Source: Theristus sp. LFF4_11
Taxonomy: Eukaryota; Nematoda; Chromadorea; Monhysterida; Xyalidae
Direction: 5' to 3'
Length of the DNA: 64,000 nt
Assembly: GCA_030248135.1 (NCBI GenBank)
Contig: JASANC010005620.1
Span: 1 to 64,000, forward strand
In this document: one piece after another, positions 13,193 to 23,900 of the stretch
Numbering within the stretch: position 1 is the first letter of the stretch
How the letters are laid out: each line of letters opens with the position of its first letter
Notes under the pieces: generated by a model
Told to the model about the DNA's origin: nothing
What the model saw: only the letters and a program-made list of their open reading frames with translations
Databases searched by the model: none
Translations under genes and position numbers: made by a program

Positions 13193-15081
13193 TAATACTA
13201 AGATAGTAACTGTGTATGTAAGTCAGGTCAGGTCCGTTCCGCTACGTTGATTGGCTATTAAAATTTACAAGTTTGAGCCAATTTTGCTATTTAAGTCATC
13301 ATCAGCTGAATACTCATACTCCATTTTCTAATGACAACGCAAAGTTCAAATCGTCATTCCACATGACGTTAGTCATCATGATGCCTTTTGCTCAAGAGCG
13401 ACAACAAACAAGCGAGACAATCGTAAGAATTGCAAGGACTCCATTGTAGACGATGGAGTTTTTTTCACAAAAAACGAGTTTTTAAAACAATCGCTTGCAA
13501 GTTGATCGCTCTTTTCGCAAGGTAGACTTTTTATAAAGCCGGTGTTTACAACGAGTATTTAGAAAATCGTTGCTTTTTCCTTCATTTGTTTTTTATCATA
13601 GAAAATGCGTCACTTAGGATAGAAAAGCTACATAACAAAACAAAAGCGACCGTTTTACACAATGGGTACTCAGAAACGTGTTGCTTTTTGTTGCACTCGA
13701 TCAAAAAGAACTGGCTTAGGTTAGGGTAAGCGGGGAAAAGAAGTAAACATTCAAAACAAAAGCGGGAGCTTTGCTACGGGTGTTCAGTATGTAGAAAATC
13801 GTTGCTTTTTCCTTCATTTGTTTTTTTATCATAGAAAATGCATCACTTACATGTAGGATAGAAAAGCTACATAACAAAACAAAAGCGACCGTTTTACACA
13901 ATGGGTACTCAGAAACGAGTTGCTTTTTGTTGCACTCGATCAAAAAGAACTGGCTTAGGTTAGAGTAAGCGGGGAAAAGAAGTAAACATTCAAAACAAAA
14001 GCGGGATCTTTGCTACGGATATTCAGCAAAATGTTGCTGTTTTGTCATTTCCATTCTATCAAAAATCCTTGGCTAAGGTTAGGGTTAAAAATAAGAGCAG
14101 TAAACATACCACTCAAAAGTGGCTGTTTTGCAGCGAATATTCAGAAAAGTTTTGCATTTTTCGTCATTTAAACTTTAAAAGGCTTGGCTTAGGTGAGCTT
14201 TGCTACGGGTATTCAGTAAAATGTTGCTGTTTTGTCATTTCAATTCTATCAAAAATCCTTGGCTAAGGTTAGGGTTAAAGGTAAGAGTAGTAAACATACC
14301 ACACAAAAGTGGCCGTTTTGCAGCGAATATTCAGAAAAGTTTTGCATTTTTCGCCATTTAAACTTTAAAAGGCTTAGCTTAGGTTAGAGTAAGCGGGAAA
14401 AAGAAGCAACTTATCAAAACGAAAGTTGGCGTTTTGCAACAATTGTTCAGAAGTGTTGCCTTTTTGACATTTACACTCTAAAAGGCCTGGCTTAGGTTAG
14501 GGTAAGCGGGTAAAAAACCATTACCAAGTCAAAAGCGGGTGCTTTCCAGTGGGTATTTAGAACAGTGTTGCCTATTCAGAAATGACAGCTGACTGAAGCA
14601 GATTGCTTTTCTTAAACCTGTATTTTAAACTGAAACAAAAACTTAAACCGGTATCAGTTAATTGTTGTTAACCAAACGACATTGTTTTTTTATAATTTTT
14701 TTAACAGGAATGGCGATTGAACAACATGTGACGACATTGAAAAGCTAACCAAACAAGATTAATTTTAAAACTTTAAGCGGGAATGGCTGTTAATTGTTGC
14801 TGATCAAAGGAGATTGTTTTTTTGATACTTCAAACGGGAAGGACAGTGGAATGCAACTGATTAGCAAAGAATGAAAGGACAAATAAGCGACATTGAAAAG
14901 CTAATAAATGCGAGAATTGATTTTGATACTTTAATAGGGAATTGCAGTTGTTTGTTGCTGATTAAAAAGGTTGCGGATTTTGAGTCCGCGTCGTGGGCAA
15001 GGTCAAAAGGGGAAAACCAACTCAAAAATAATAGTTGTATTTATCAGCTAACCGTGCCGTAGGCACGGGTCAATTTGCTAG
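13193..15081 (+). mobile_element. Helitron-like element, copy 3
   Basis: It begins TAATACTAAGATAGTAACTG, missing the first bases of the usual 5' end, and finishes with the CCGTGCC-GTA-GGCACGG hairpin and CTAG at 15078-15081. The middle is two sets of tandem duplications: a unit of about 235 bp repeated at 13558-13784 and 13793-14027, and a unit of about 185 bp repeated at about 14020-14205 and 14205-14390. GGCTTAGGTTAGGGTAAG-like words recur throughout. Confidence 0.75.
13558..14530. repeat. Tandem duplications within Helitron copy 3
   Basis: Two consecutive blocks of about 235 bp, then two of about 185 bp, then partial units, each containing a GGCTTAGGTTAG-like motif and a CAAAACAAAAGCGG-like motif. 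Non-coding. Confidence 0.7.
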
Positions 15082-15099
15082 TGCGAAACAAGGATCGTC

Positions 15100-15815
15100 T
15101 ACAAGTAGTGATAGTGATACCAACTTTAAAGAACTGCAGCTCACCAACTGCTTGAGTATTTCATTTGAAATTTTAATCAATTATGTTTAAAAAATCAACT
15201 TAGCGTTCCAGTAAATTTTGGCTAAAGATATTGAACGGCCAATCCGTGACGAGCTGGGAACTCTAAAACTACAGGGTGTCCCAATGAAACATAACAGAAG
15301 TAAATGGCTAGTGCGGCCGACTGGTTGCACGTGAAGCCATGAAACTTGAAATTCTTCACTAAGCTACACATTTTTGTGTTCAATTTTCATTCCGAAATTT
15401 CACTTTTTCATTTATATTTCAGCAGAAATTCGTGAAAACTTAAAATCGCCAAAATCAGCATTTTGACTCAGGATAAACACCTTTGTCGTCATCGAGATTC
15501 TCAACATTCACCATCAGCTCCATCTTCACTGATGTAAGTGTTGCTATCATATTCATCCTCTCGGCCCTTCAGTTTCACTTTTCTCTGCTCAACACGTTTT
15601 CCATGGTTGTCAATGATTGCCGACATTCGATGTTTGAGACGGAAGAGCACTCTTTCTGGCGCAGCACCCGATCATCGTTGATTTATTGCACACCGCAGCG
15701 AATTTTGCTCTTTAAGTCGTGGATGCTGGTGGGCGCCAAACGGTGATCGGTTAAAATTTTTGATTGAAACACTTGCACGGTTGGTGGGTTATCTGATATG
15801 ACGTTTAAAGTTGGT
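15100..15815. mobile_element. TIR element with decayed antisense coding remnant
   Basis: The left end (CAAGTAGTGATAGTGATACC, followed by AACTTTAAAG) and the right end (read inversely, CCAAGTAGTGATACCAAC, followed by TTTAAACG) are inverted repeats of about 25 bp. On the minus strand between about 15740 and 15480 there is codon-like sequence broken by stops, perhaps a transposase relic; I cannot name the family. No target duplication was established. Confidence 0.5.
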
Positions 15816-16167
15816 ATCACTACTTGGACCACCTGTACATCGGGTTGGGTTAAAATCAAACGCCTGTCTGACGAAATATGTCCAGTAGTAACTCAGATCC
15901 TGTTTTTCATTCGCGAGCTCTGTATTGTGCGAAAGAAAGTGCCAGGTTACAACGAACATACTGTACGTTTGCAGTAGTGTCTAGCATGCGACAGTGCTCA
16001 TGTGTATAATTGCTGTACCATTTGTTACAAATGTCTAGCAGAGTTGTCTAATAAAAGATGACAACATTCGAGGACTGCACAGTTTCGAGACAGAACGACT
16101 AGAATATGAACGAAGCAGCGTTCTAATCTACTAATAGGAAAGTGTTCGATTGTGCAGCGTCTCACTA
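15816..16167. other. Spacer downstream of GLRX5
   Basis: No gene recognised. It presumably holds the 3' untranslated region of the minus-strand glutaredoxin gene. Confidence 0.4.
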
Positions 16168-16877
16168 TCATTGCGATTGATTAGTGGCCGATCGTATGTG
16201 ATTGTGCTTCCACAGTTTCTCGAGCGATCCATCCTCGTGCATCTGTCGCATGATGTCGCAGCCACCAATGAACTCTTGCTTCACGTACAACTGCGGGATC
16301 GTCGGCCAGTCGCTGTACTCTTTGACGCTCTCACGCAGCTCACTGTCCTATAACAACACTGCCATGGAGTTGCTCCTTGTGCGCGAACGCACTGTCCAAA
16401 CACTGACCTGCAAAACGTCGTAGCTTTTGAATTGCACGTCGTGAATTTCGAGCACCTGCAAAGGGATGTATGGATTTTGTTTCCAGAAATTGAGGGAATG
16501 AATTCCTGAATAGCGTCGTATTCAGGACTCAGCTGTTTAGTCCGGCAACTTGCTTGGTGTGAAAGCACGGGCGAGCTTGCACGCGACGTTCGCAATGACA
16601 AGCCGGACACTGTCAGCACTCAGCCAATCAAGCAAAAAAAGTGACGTTCAACTGCGCACAACGAGTACGGGCATACCTTGGAGGCGAGCGCACTGAATCC
16701 GCACATCGGCTGTGCTGGGTTGCCCTTCATGAAGAGCACGACGTCATCGGCGGCAAGCAACGCCGCAATGCGACTCTTTGCGTCGCTTGACGCAACACGG
16801 ACGCCCGTGACGAGCAAACTACGAAACAGGCGCGTGCACGAACGACTGGCGAACATTGGCGACAACTGCAGCGTCAT
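16168..16877 (-). CDS. GLRX5: Mitochondrial monothiol glutaredoxin (GLRX5 type)
   Basis: Predicted 142-aa monothiol glutaredoxin. The family binds and transfers [2Fe-2S] clusters in mitochondrial Fe-S protein assembly. Minus-strand exons are 16877-16677, 16455-16408 and 16347-16168 (201, 48 and 180 nt, all phase 0). The CGFS active site is at residues 59-62 ([14 protein letters not shown]); glutathione-contact motifs follow at WPTIPQ (97-102) and GGCDI (111-115). The first 30 residues are rich in Arg, Ser and Leu with no acid, as expected of a mitochondrial presequence. An internal Met at 16856 is an alternative start. Introns are short and have normal GT-AG ends. The match to the family is unambiguous. 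Confidence 0.95.
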
Positions 16878-17680
16878 TGACAGCGCACAGTGACATAATT
16901 GCAAACGAATCAATGAAATCAATAAAATGAAACGGTTACACGACCGAACCATGCCAACACGAAACTTCAGTCTCCAAATCCGTTCCACGTTGATTTTATT
17001 TTCAGACAATCTGCAACGACAAGTGAACAAGAAGTGTGACACGGACTCTTGGTTTGGCAGTAGGGTTTGCTTACATAAATGGTCGTATAAATATGAATCG
17101 CGTCATAAATAAAAACTCTTTGGCTCTTTGACAAGAAAGGCTTCAGCAACTAATAAAACGCAAACAAAAATCGAAGTAACTCTTAGAAAACTGTAACGAA
17201 CAAACACAAAATCAGAATTCTAAAACGTTTTTTTTGTAAAATTTTCAAAACTCTTTGGTTCTTTGACAAGAAAGGCAAACAAAAATCGAAGTAACTCTTA
17301 GAAAACTGTAACCAACAAACACAAAATCAGAATTCTAAAACGTTTTTTGTAAAATTTTCATAATTTTTTTCTGAAAACAGAAAACTGGAGTGCATAACGA
17401 AAAACTAGAAACACAACTTTGGTTGAAAGTTGAAACCCGCACATTTGTTATGTTGAAGAAACAAACAAATACTGTTGTACAGGGAAAACAACAAGCACCG
17501 AAAAAGCATGAGTCAACGATGGGGAACATATGACTGAAAGACGATTGACAGACTAAGCTAACCAATCACACACCAGTCAGTTCTTCAAGATAGAATCAAT
17601 CAAATCAAAACTAACCACGAAAGCAAAATAGTGACAGCTCAAGTGACACAACCAAGTTTTTTCATTGCAAAAACCTCGTT
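16878..17680. other. Spacer with a tandem duplication (17114-17361)
   Basis: A unit of about 115-130 bp, beginning AAAACTCTTTGGCTCTTTGA and ending in AAAACGTTTTTTGTAAAATT, occurs twice in a row. The first copy has about 20 extra bases. No gene is recognised. Confidence 0.6.
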
Positions 17681-20251
17681 TCATGCGTGCATTGGCTCGT
17701 TCATTTCAGACGACGTACTTGGTGCATTCGAGTGCTGCTCGTCAGCGGAGCCTGTTGCGAGCTCGCTGTGAGCACGCAGCTTGCGAGAACGCAGCAGCGC
17801 CAGCTCTGAGCGCAAACGGTCGATCTCCTCGTAGGCCAACGATAACTGCAGCGAAACACGCTTTGCAATTGCGCAGTTCTTTGCATGCTCGACCAACCAA
17901 AAAACGGTTGCCACCAATCTGGCATTTGCACCCAACAACCGCCAACCACAACCAGCCTAGTGTATGCCAAATAGCTTTTTATAAGCAAAGCAATCCATTA
18001 TTATTTTAGTCCGCAGGGGAGGGGTTAAGTGGCGGTAGGAGCGTTATTAGGTAAAAAAGAAAATCCGGATTTTTTCAGTTCAGAATTTTTTTACAAGTTA
18101 CAGTGGCGGCCAAAAGTTTGGCAACCTTTGCGTGCGCTGCATATCGCGCATTTTTGCGTTATTACTATGCACATAAGCAGTAAATTTTTGATTTTTGGAA
18201 CAAGCAATTGTTGTGTTCATAAACACAAAGCTAGCATGTGTTGGGGAGAGACGCACAATAAAAGCACGCATATACCACCAGTCCACCACACCTAGAAATG
18301 TCAAGAAAAAAAAATTTTTTTTTTTTTAAAATTTTTTAAATTTTTTTTTTAAATGAAAGTTGTTCAGAATTTTTCAGGGAGTCCGAATATCACCATCTGA
18401 GGAGCCACCGACTTACCATATGACCCCCACTCATATGGGAGGAGGGTGAAAATTTCAGACTTGGTTTCGGCGACCCCATTTTCCCACCGACGACATCACG
18501 TCTCGTGTTTTGCCTCTCAATTCATCTCAAATAACACGGAAACAAGTTCAACAACAAACCGGTGTGATCATGCTGACGACACGAGGCGAAACAGCAACGA
18601 GCAACCAACGAAGTTACGCTTGCAGTGGCAGACAGTGCAATTTCGACCTTTCGAGATCCTGAAAAACGATGCGTAAATGTGAGTTCTCTGCTTCTATCTC
18701 ACCTTAGCGGCATCGGAATTTGTTGAACTAGCCTTTGCGACGCTCAAGTACTTCAATGCGCGAGTCGATCATCACTCACCAAGGCTAAAAACAGTCGATA
18801 AATCAATCCAGAATACCACCTGCAGCGTTGAAGACTAAGTGACAAGGTAAAGTCAAAGAAAATTTTTGTTGAACTTTCGAAAAATTATGCCAAAAACGGC
18901 ATTTTCAGGGCACATTAAAGAAAAAATTTCAAAAATTTTTAATAAAAAAAATAAAAAAATGCTCATTTTTTACTTTTTTTTTAAAAAAAATTAAAAAAAA
19001 ATTTTTTTTGACCCTTACATCTCTAACCACACCACACACACGCGCTCGCATATGAGGGTTTCCAAACTTTTGGCCGCCACTGTAGATTCGTTCGAAGCGT
19101 CTCGTCGAGCTGAGTTCAGCTGCACCATTTTCAGAACGATCCGGTAAACTATAAGAGCGCAGATCGTGTTTCATTGATATTTTTGTCCATTCCATAGAGG
19201 GAAAATTGCCATTTCAACAGTAAAACTGGGCAATTTTTGACTTGTAATTGAATAATGAGTCGTTCTTAGTTGTTTGTTTCTCTTTAGAAAATAATCAAAA
19301 TTTGGCTGCGTTCAAAAATGCCTGCTTTCTGTAGCTAAATCGGCAACCCTCGTCGACCAGCCCCCTTCCCCAAGACACTTAGTTTCATGTTCAGCCAGCT
19401 ATGCTATCTGCCACAGCAATGAAGTTTCAGTAGTGTCTGTGTGGTCATGAAGTTATCGGGTATCTGAAAAACGGTCTTGTGGTGTTGTATTGACCCACAC
19501 CTACGCCCCCAACGAATTTTAAAAAGAGATGGAACATTTTTTTACATTTTTTACAGTTTGAAACAAAAATCCGTATTTGTTTTAAAGGAAAACAATTTTT
19601 TTTCAAACCTCATAAACCTAGGTGGGAGACCGGGGGGGGGGGTAATAAAAAGCTCAAAACTAAAAATTAAATTTGTATTTTGTCTAAAATTAACGAAATT
19701 TACAGAAAATTCGAGCAAAAACGGTAATTTTGGATGTCTAGGCGGGCTAAATTTTTCAGGTGGGTAGTAGTAGATGAGCCGACAAATCTCTCAGGTAGAG
19801 AATTTTTTGTGGGAAGAGGGGAACGCCTTTCCTAAAAAACTATGAACCAATTAGTTACAGTGCGTGTGCGCAGACCTCATTTTGTTGGTCACAAGTGGAG
19901 CCGGCGTGCATGTCGTTGGTGTGGTGAGCAGTGCTCATTGTGCGACAAATGAACGCTATTGGGTCGGACGGTCGATTGGTCTGCTCGTATAACAGGTGCA
20001 GAGCACGCGTCACAACCTCCATCACGCCAGTTTCCTCCAAATAACGACGGTAACCCTAAAAACCAATGGACACCATTGAATTATGACACTGACTGAACAT
20101 CGCCCATTGATAAAACCCAATTCGCAAATCAACCACAAAAATTCCATGTGAAGAACTTCGCAGAGATCTTCGCCGAAACGAAAATATTTTCAAAGCATAC
20201 ACCGACCTCGCGACGATTGTCAGCGAAACGGGTGAACGAGGGGTGCGCCAT
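17681..20251 (-). CDS. MYCBP: c-Myc-binding protein homologue (MYCBP / AMY-1)
   Basis: Predicted 129-aa protein on the minus strand, exons 20251-20207, 20055-19876 and 17845-17681 (45, 180 and 165 nt, all phase 0). MYCBP is a small helical adaptor reported to bind Myc and, in complexes with AKAP-type partners, found in cytoplasm, mitochondria and cilia. Resemblance to the family: RRYLEETGVMEVVTRALHLL (human RRYLEKSGVLDTLTKVL), LYEQTNRPSDPIAFI, and a C-terminal leucine-rich coiled-coil helix (LAYEEIDRLRSELALLR). The C-terminal tail after the coiled coil is longer and Ser-rich. Intron 2 is about 2 kb because it holds three nested transposons (18047-19240). The start has MAHPSFTRF; human begins MAHYKAADS. 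Confidence 0.9.
18101..19082. mobile_element. Tc1/mariner-type MITE split by a hAT insertion
   Basis: The ends CAGTGGCGGCCAAAAGTTTG and its inverse are flanked by TA at 18099-18100 and 19083-19084. Without the 733-bp hAT (18293-19025) and its 8-bp duplication the element is about 241 bp. Non-coding. Confidence 0.9.
18293..19025 (+). mobile_element. hAT-like element family 1, copy 2 (innermost layer)
   Basis: 733 bp, same ends as 7768-8536, with a perfect 8-bp duplication ACCACACC at 18285-18292 and 19026-19033. It carries the 76-codon ORF at 18446-18676. The first base triplet reads TAGAAATG, one change from the family. Confidence 0.93.
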
Positions 20252-20295
20252 TGAATCGAAGCAACTATTCAATCTGAAACGAGTTGTTGTAAAAA

Positions 20296-20580
20296 ATGGC
20301 ATTGTATGACAGTGACGCACAATTGAATGGAGTGCCAGGCCAGCAAGGCCAGATGAATACTGCTCTGTTGAAACAACACGCCCTCGTGCAATTGTCACTT
20401 TTTATTGCAAATTTACTCTTGCAAATTCATTCGTCTTTAAAGCAGAATGCAAGAAACAACGCGGCAGACGGAACAGCAACGGTAGGCGGTGTCAGTGAAA
20501 GTGCGATATTGAACAATTCGCCGTGTTCATGGCAGGATTTTCGCACTCTTGAGTTGCTGACGACAGAAGTCGGTTCCTGA
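20296..20580 (+). CDS. Hypothetical 94-aa protein divergent from MYCBP
   Basis: An uninterrupted ORF starting AAAAATGG (a good start context), 44 bp from the MYCBP start on the other strand, so the two would share one short promoter. The product has a Leu/Gln-rich stretch (LVQLSLFIANLLLQIHSSLK) that could be an amphipathic helix, then a Ser/Thr/Asn-rich tail. I do not recognise a family. It could instead be a chance ORF; the compact bidirectional arrangement is the main argument for it. Confidence 0.35.
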   Translation: MALYDSDAQLNGVPGQQGQMNTALLKQHALVQLSLFIANLLLQIHSSLKQNARNNAADGTATVGGVSESAILNNSPCSWQDFRTLELLTTEVGS

Positions 20581-20972
20581 ATGTTTCACATTTAATCCAA
20601 AAATATTAATCTTGTTTACTCTAAAACGAATTTTTAAATTGCCAAATCCTTTGATCCCCGCCATTTTTGCTTCTATACCCACAAAGCTTCACACTGAATG
20701 CACTCGAAAACAGGAACCCATGCCAGGAACACGACGAATTACTTCTACATGAATGACAATGACAACACATCCCGCAAAACAAATTCTAAACCAAATAACG
20801 ATTGAATTACAACAATATCAAAAATCGCTGTCAAATTTTCTTACAAATGCACATTACTTGTTTGTATCATCATAACAGGAAACAAGACACAAAGAGTGTT
20901 TGTCATTGTAGTGGTATAAGTCGACCGAACCGCTGGTTGGATGCAGTAACAAACGGGATACAATTGTTGGGA

Positions 20973-23900
20973 CTACAAAAAGTAGTCGGGCTGCGGCTTT
21001 TTCGACGGAATACCTCGTGCTTCCTGAAAATGAGTTCACCAATTATATAGGGTGGGCCAGAAACAATGGGTCACCTTTTGACTGCCATAACTCGCCAACC
21101 GCTAAGCCAATTCTGGTGAAATTTTAAACTTACAATAGGTTCTTAGATCACAGGGGTCTTAGATCTGTGCAACATTTCGCCCTAATATGCAAAAACCTAC
21201 GTGTTTGGCGAAACAAATTTAAAAAACATTTTTTATAGTTTTTCAAATTGAAGCTTCTTAAAAACCACCTAGCTAATTTTGTTCGTCGATATCGTTGCAC
21301 AGTGTTCACATGTCTTTATTTTCTTCAGCACTGTTTAAAAGTATCGGTTTCCTTTTGTTTTTGTTAGAAAACGGCTGATAACATTGGTGCAAATGGTCAC
21401 ATTGACAGAGGTGTTGTTTGTGTGTTTTCAACCACGACCTGTCTTGTTATTACTTTCTCTCATGGATAATGCGCAATTTTAGACTGGTGGCTGAACTGAA
21501 CTTAAATTATCCATTGTTTTGGAACGTTATTCCCATGTCCCAATTATTATAAAACGCGAAAAGGTCGTTTTTAGGCTGAAGAAGTTTGCGTGGTCAGCAA
21601 CGCATGTTTTACTGTCAATAAAAAGCCTCAAATGCAAAATTCGTTTTTTGTTTGAAACATGAATTTCAAACATTTATAATTCAAATCCTGCATAAACGAA
21701 CGAACACGCCTGTTCTGTGTAAGCGACCTTTGACGAATGATTGTTTTGCCTTTTGCTGAGACCAAGTGTTCGTTTTCTGATTTTTTCTGTATTTAGCAAG
21801 CGCTTTCTTCTATTTAACTGAAATTTTGCACCGATCTTATCTAAATTAGACCCTTGGCATGTAAGCTTCAAATTTCAGCAAAATTGGTAAAGCGGTTGAA
21901 AAGTTACAGACATTCAAAAGGTGGCCCACTACTTCTGTCGCACCCTGTATATAATTCACAAAAAACCTGCACGTTTTTTCAAGTTTCCAGTATTCTAATC
22001 ATCACAAAAGCAATTTACCTGCGGTGCTGCTTCAAAAATAGTAAAGTCCTTCTGCAGTGATTCGTCCAGCTCCAGTATGGCAGCAACATTGCCACACCTG
22101 TGAATAATAAAACACTAAACACACGTCGGTGTTCAGTCATTTGATGAAAAAAGGCTGAGAAGGAAGAACAAGTTCGTTTATCAATCTGCGTCTACCGGGT
22201 GTTTCAGAAGTAGTGGGAGGTGTTGGACGCGTTATTTCTCGAGTTGTGTTGAACCATATTCAATGAAATTTTAGACAGCCGTTCAGAAATGTTCAACTTA
22301 GATTTGTGCAAAATTTCAAAAATCATTCAGCAGCACACGAATGACAGAGCAAAACACACAAAAACATTGATTTCAGCACGCAACTGAGGGTTCTTGTTTC
22401 GCACCGGTGAAACATTAGCTTGTATGCGGCCGAATCGCTGCATGCATGAATAAGAATTTTTTCAATCCGATTTGTTTGCTTTTTTTTATTCATATTTACC
22501 GACTTTTGGAACGTGCCAAACCAACGCACATTTGCGAGAAGGCGGTTTTGGCCGTGACGGATAGGTGTAAGTGATGCATTGAGGCTCATGGTGGACACTT
22601 TGAGAAATTTGATTGACTGTAGTCGTTGTTGTTAATTGTTGCTGTTATCTCCATACACACATTTTGAAGCGTTCTTTTGAATGTTTGCATTGAGTGTTGT
22701 CCTTTGTTGTCCGGTGGTATCGCGTTATCTGGTATTTTCTGGTCGATTTTTGAAAGTGTTTGTGTTTTGCTCTGTCATTCGTGTGCAAGTAAATGACTTT
22801 CTCTGAAATATTGCACAAAAAATTGAACATTTCTGAACAACTGTCTAGCATTACATTGAATATGGTTCAACACAACTCGAGAAATAACGCGTCAAACACC
22901 TACCCACCTTCTGAAACACGCTGTATATGGACTCTGCTGGTTTGTGAACTGTGCTTCTGAAGTACAATCTGCACGGAAGGAAACGATCGGACGGGACATA
23001 CAGTTGAGCTGAAATGTCGAGACTCAAATCACGCTGCACATTTCTCATTCATGTGGCCAACGGGACGGAATGACTATACTTGATTGGAGTCGCACGAACT
23101 TCGTGGACGTCGTGCACATGGCTGCGTCACGTCAGCAAACATATTTACAACAAACAAAGAAGCTTGTTGCGCGCACCGGTAGCAATAGTTGGGGGCCGAC
23201 CAGACGGTGAGCACGGTCTCGTTGAAATGCCACTTGTATCCTTCCATGACGAGTTGATGCGCACGACAGATCAGATCAACGTTGTTCGCCTGACAGAACT
23301 GCTGCACCACGTCACTGCCAAACAAATAGCCGGCGCCACGTGGCGACACGCCCCAGCCTTGTGTGTCTGCAAACGGCAGGCACTACAGTGCCCACACGCT
23401 CTTCTCGTATCATCTTTACATTTAACCACAACGTCACTGTTGCACTGCTGGTTCACGTCATTGATCAATGGAGAACAAATCCCCAAAAAATGGGCAGTGA
23501 CCTTCCGGATCCGACCACAGTAGATCACACATGGGTCCATCATGAGGCACTTCCTGCTTTCGATCAAGCGTTCGAATCTGGTCGACCGTTTGAATGCTGG
23601 GCGACAGTCCGCCATGCACGCAGAACACCTGCAAACCAAACATGCCACCAATCCCTGACACCACGAATATCAACCGAATTACCCGGGTGTTATGTTGATT
23701 GAGTTAGCTTAGATTCAATCTACAACTGTATCAATCCACAGTCAGCAAATAGCAAAACCTAGTCATTGCTTGCCCATCATTGCTCAACACAAACCATCAC
23801 GGAATAACAAGCGACACTTGTTGTGCAACTTTGTAACGATAACAACTTTGCAGTATGGCGCATTGGTTTCACAGACCTTTCCATCAATGACCGCAGCGAG

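Larger units (their letters stand above)
18047..19240. repeat. Old repeat hosting nested insertions (outermost layer)
   Basis: The flanks 18047-18100 and 19083-19240 match, in reverse complement, one continuous stretch at about 59560-59770 (for example TTCGTTCGAAGCGT and its neighbours). This is therefore an older repeat interrupted by the mariner at 18101. Its own ends and class are not clear. Confidence 0.7.
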
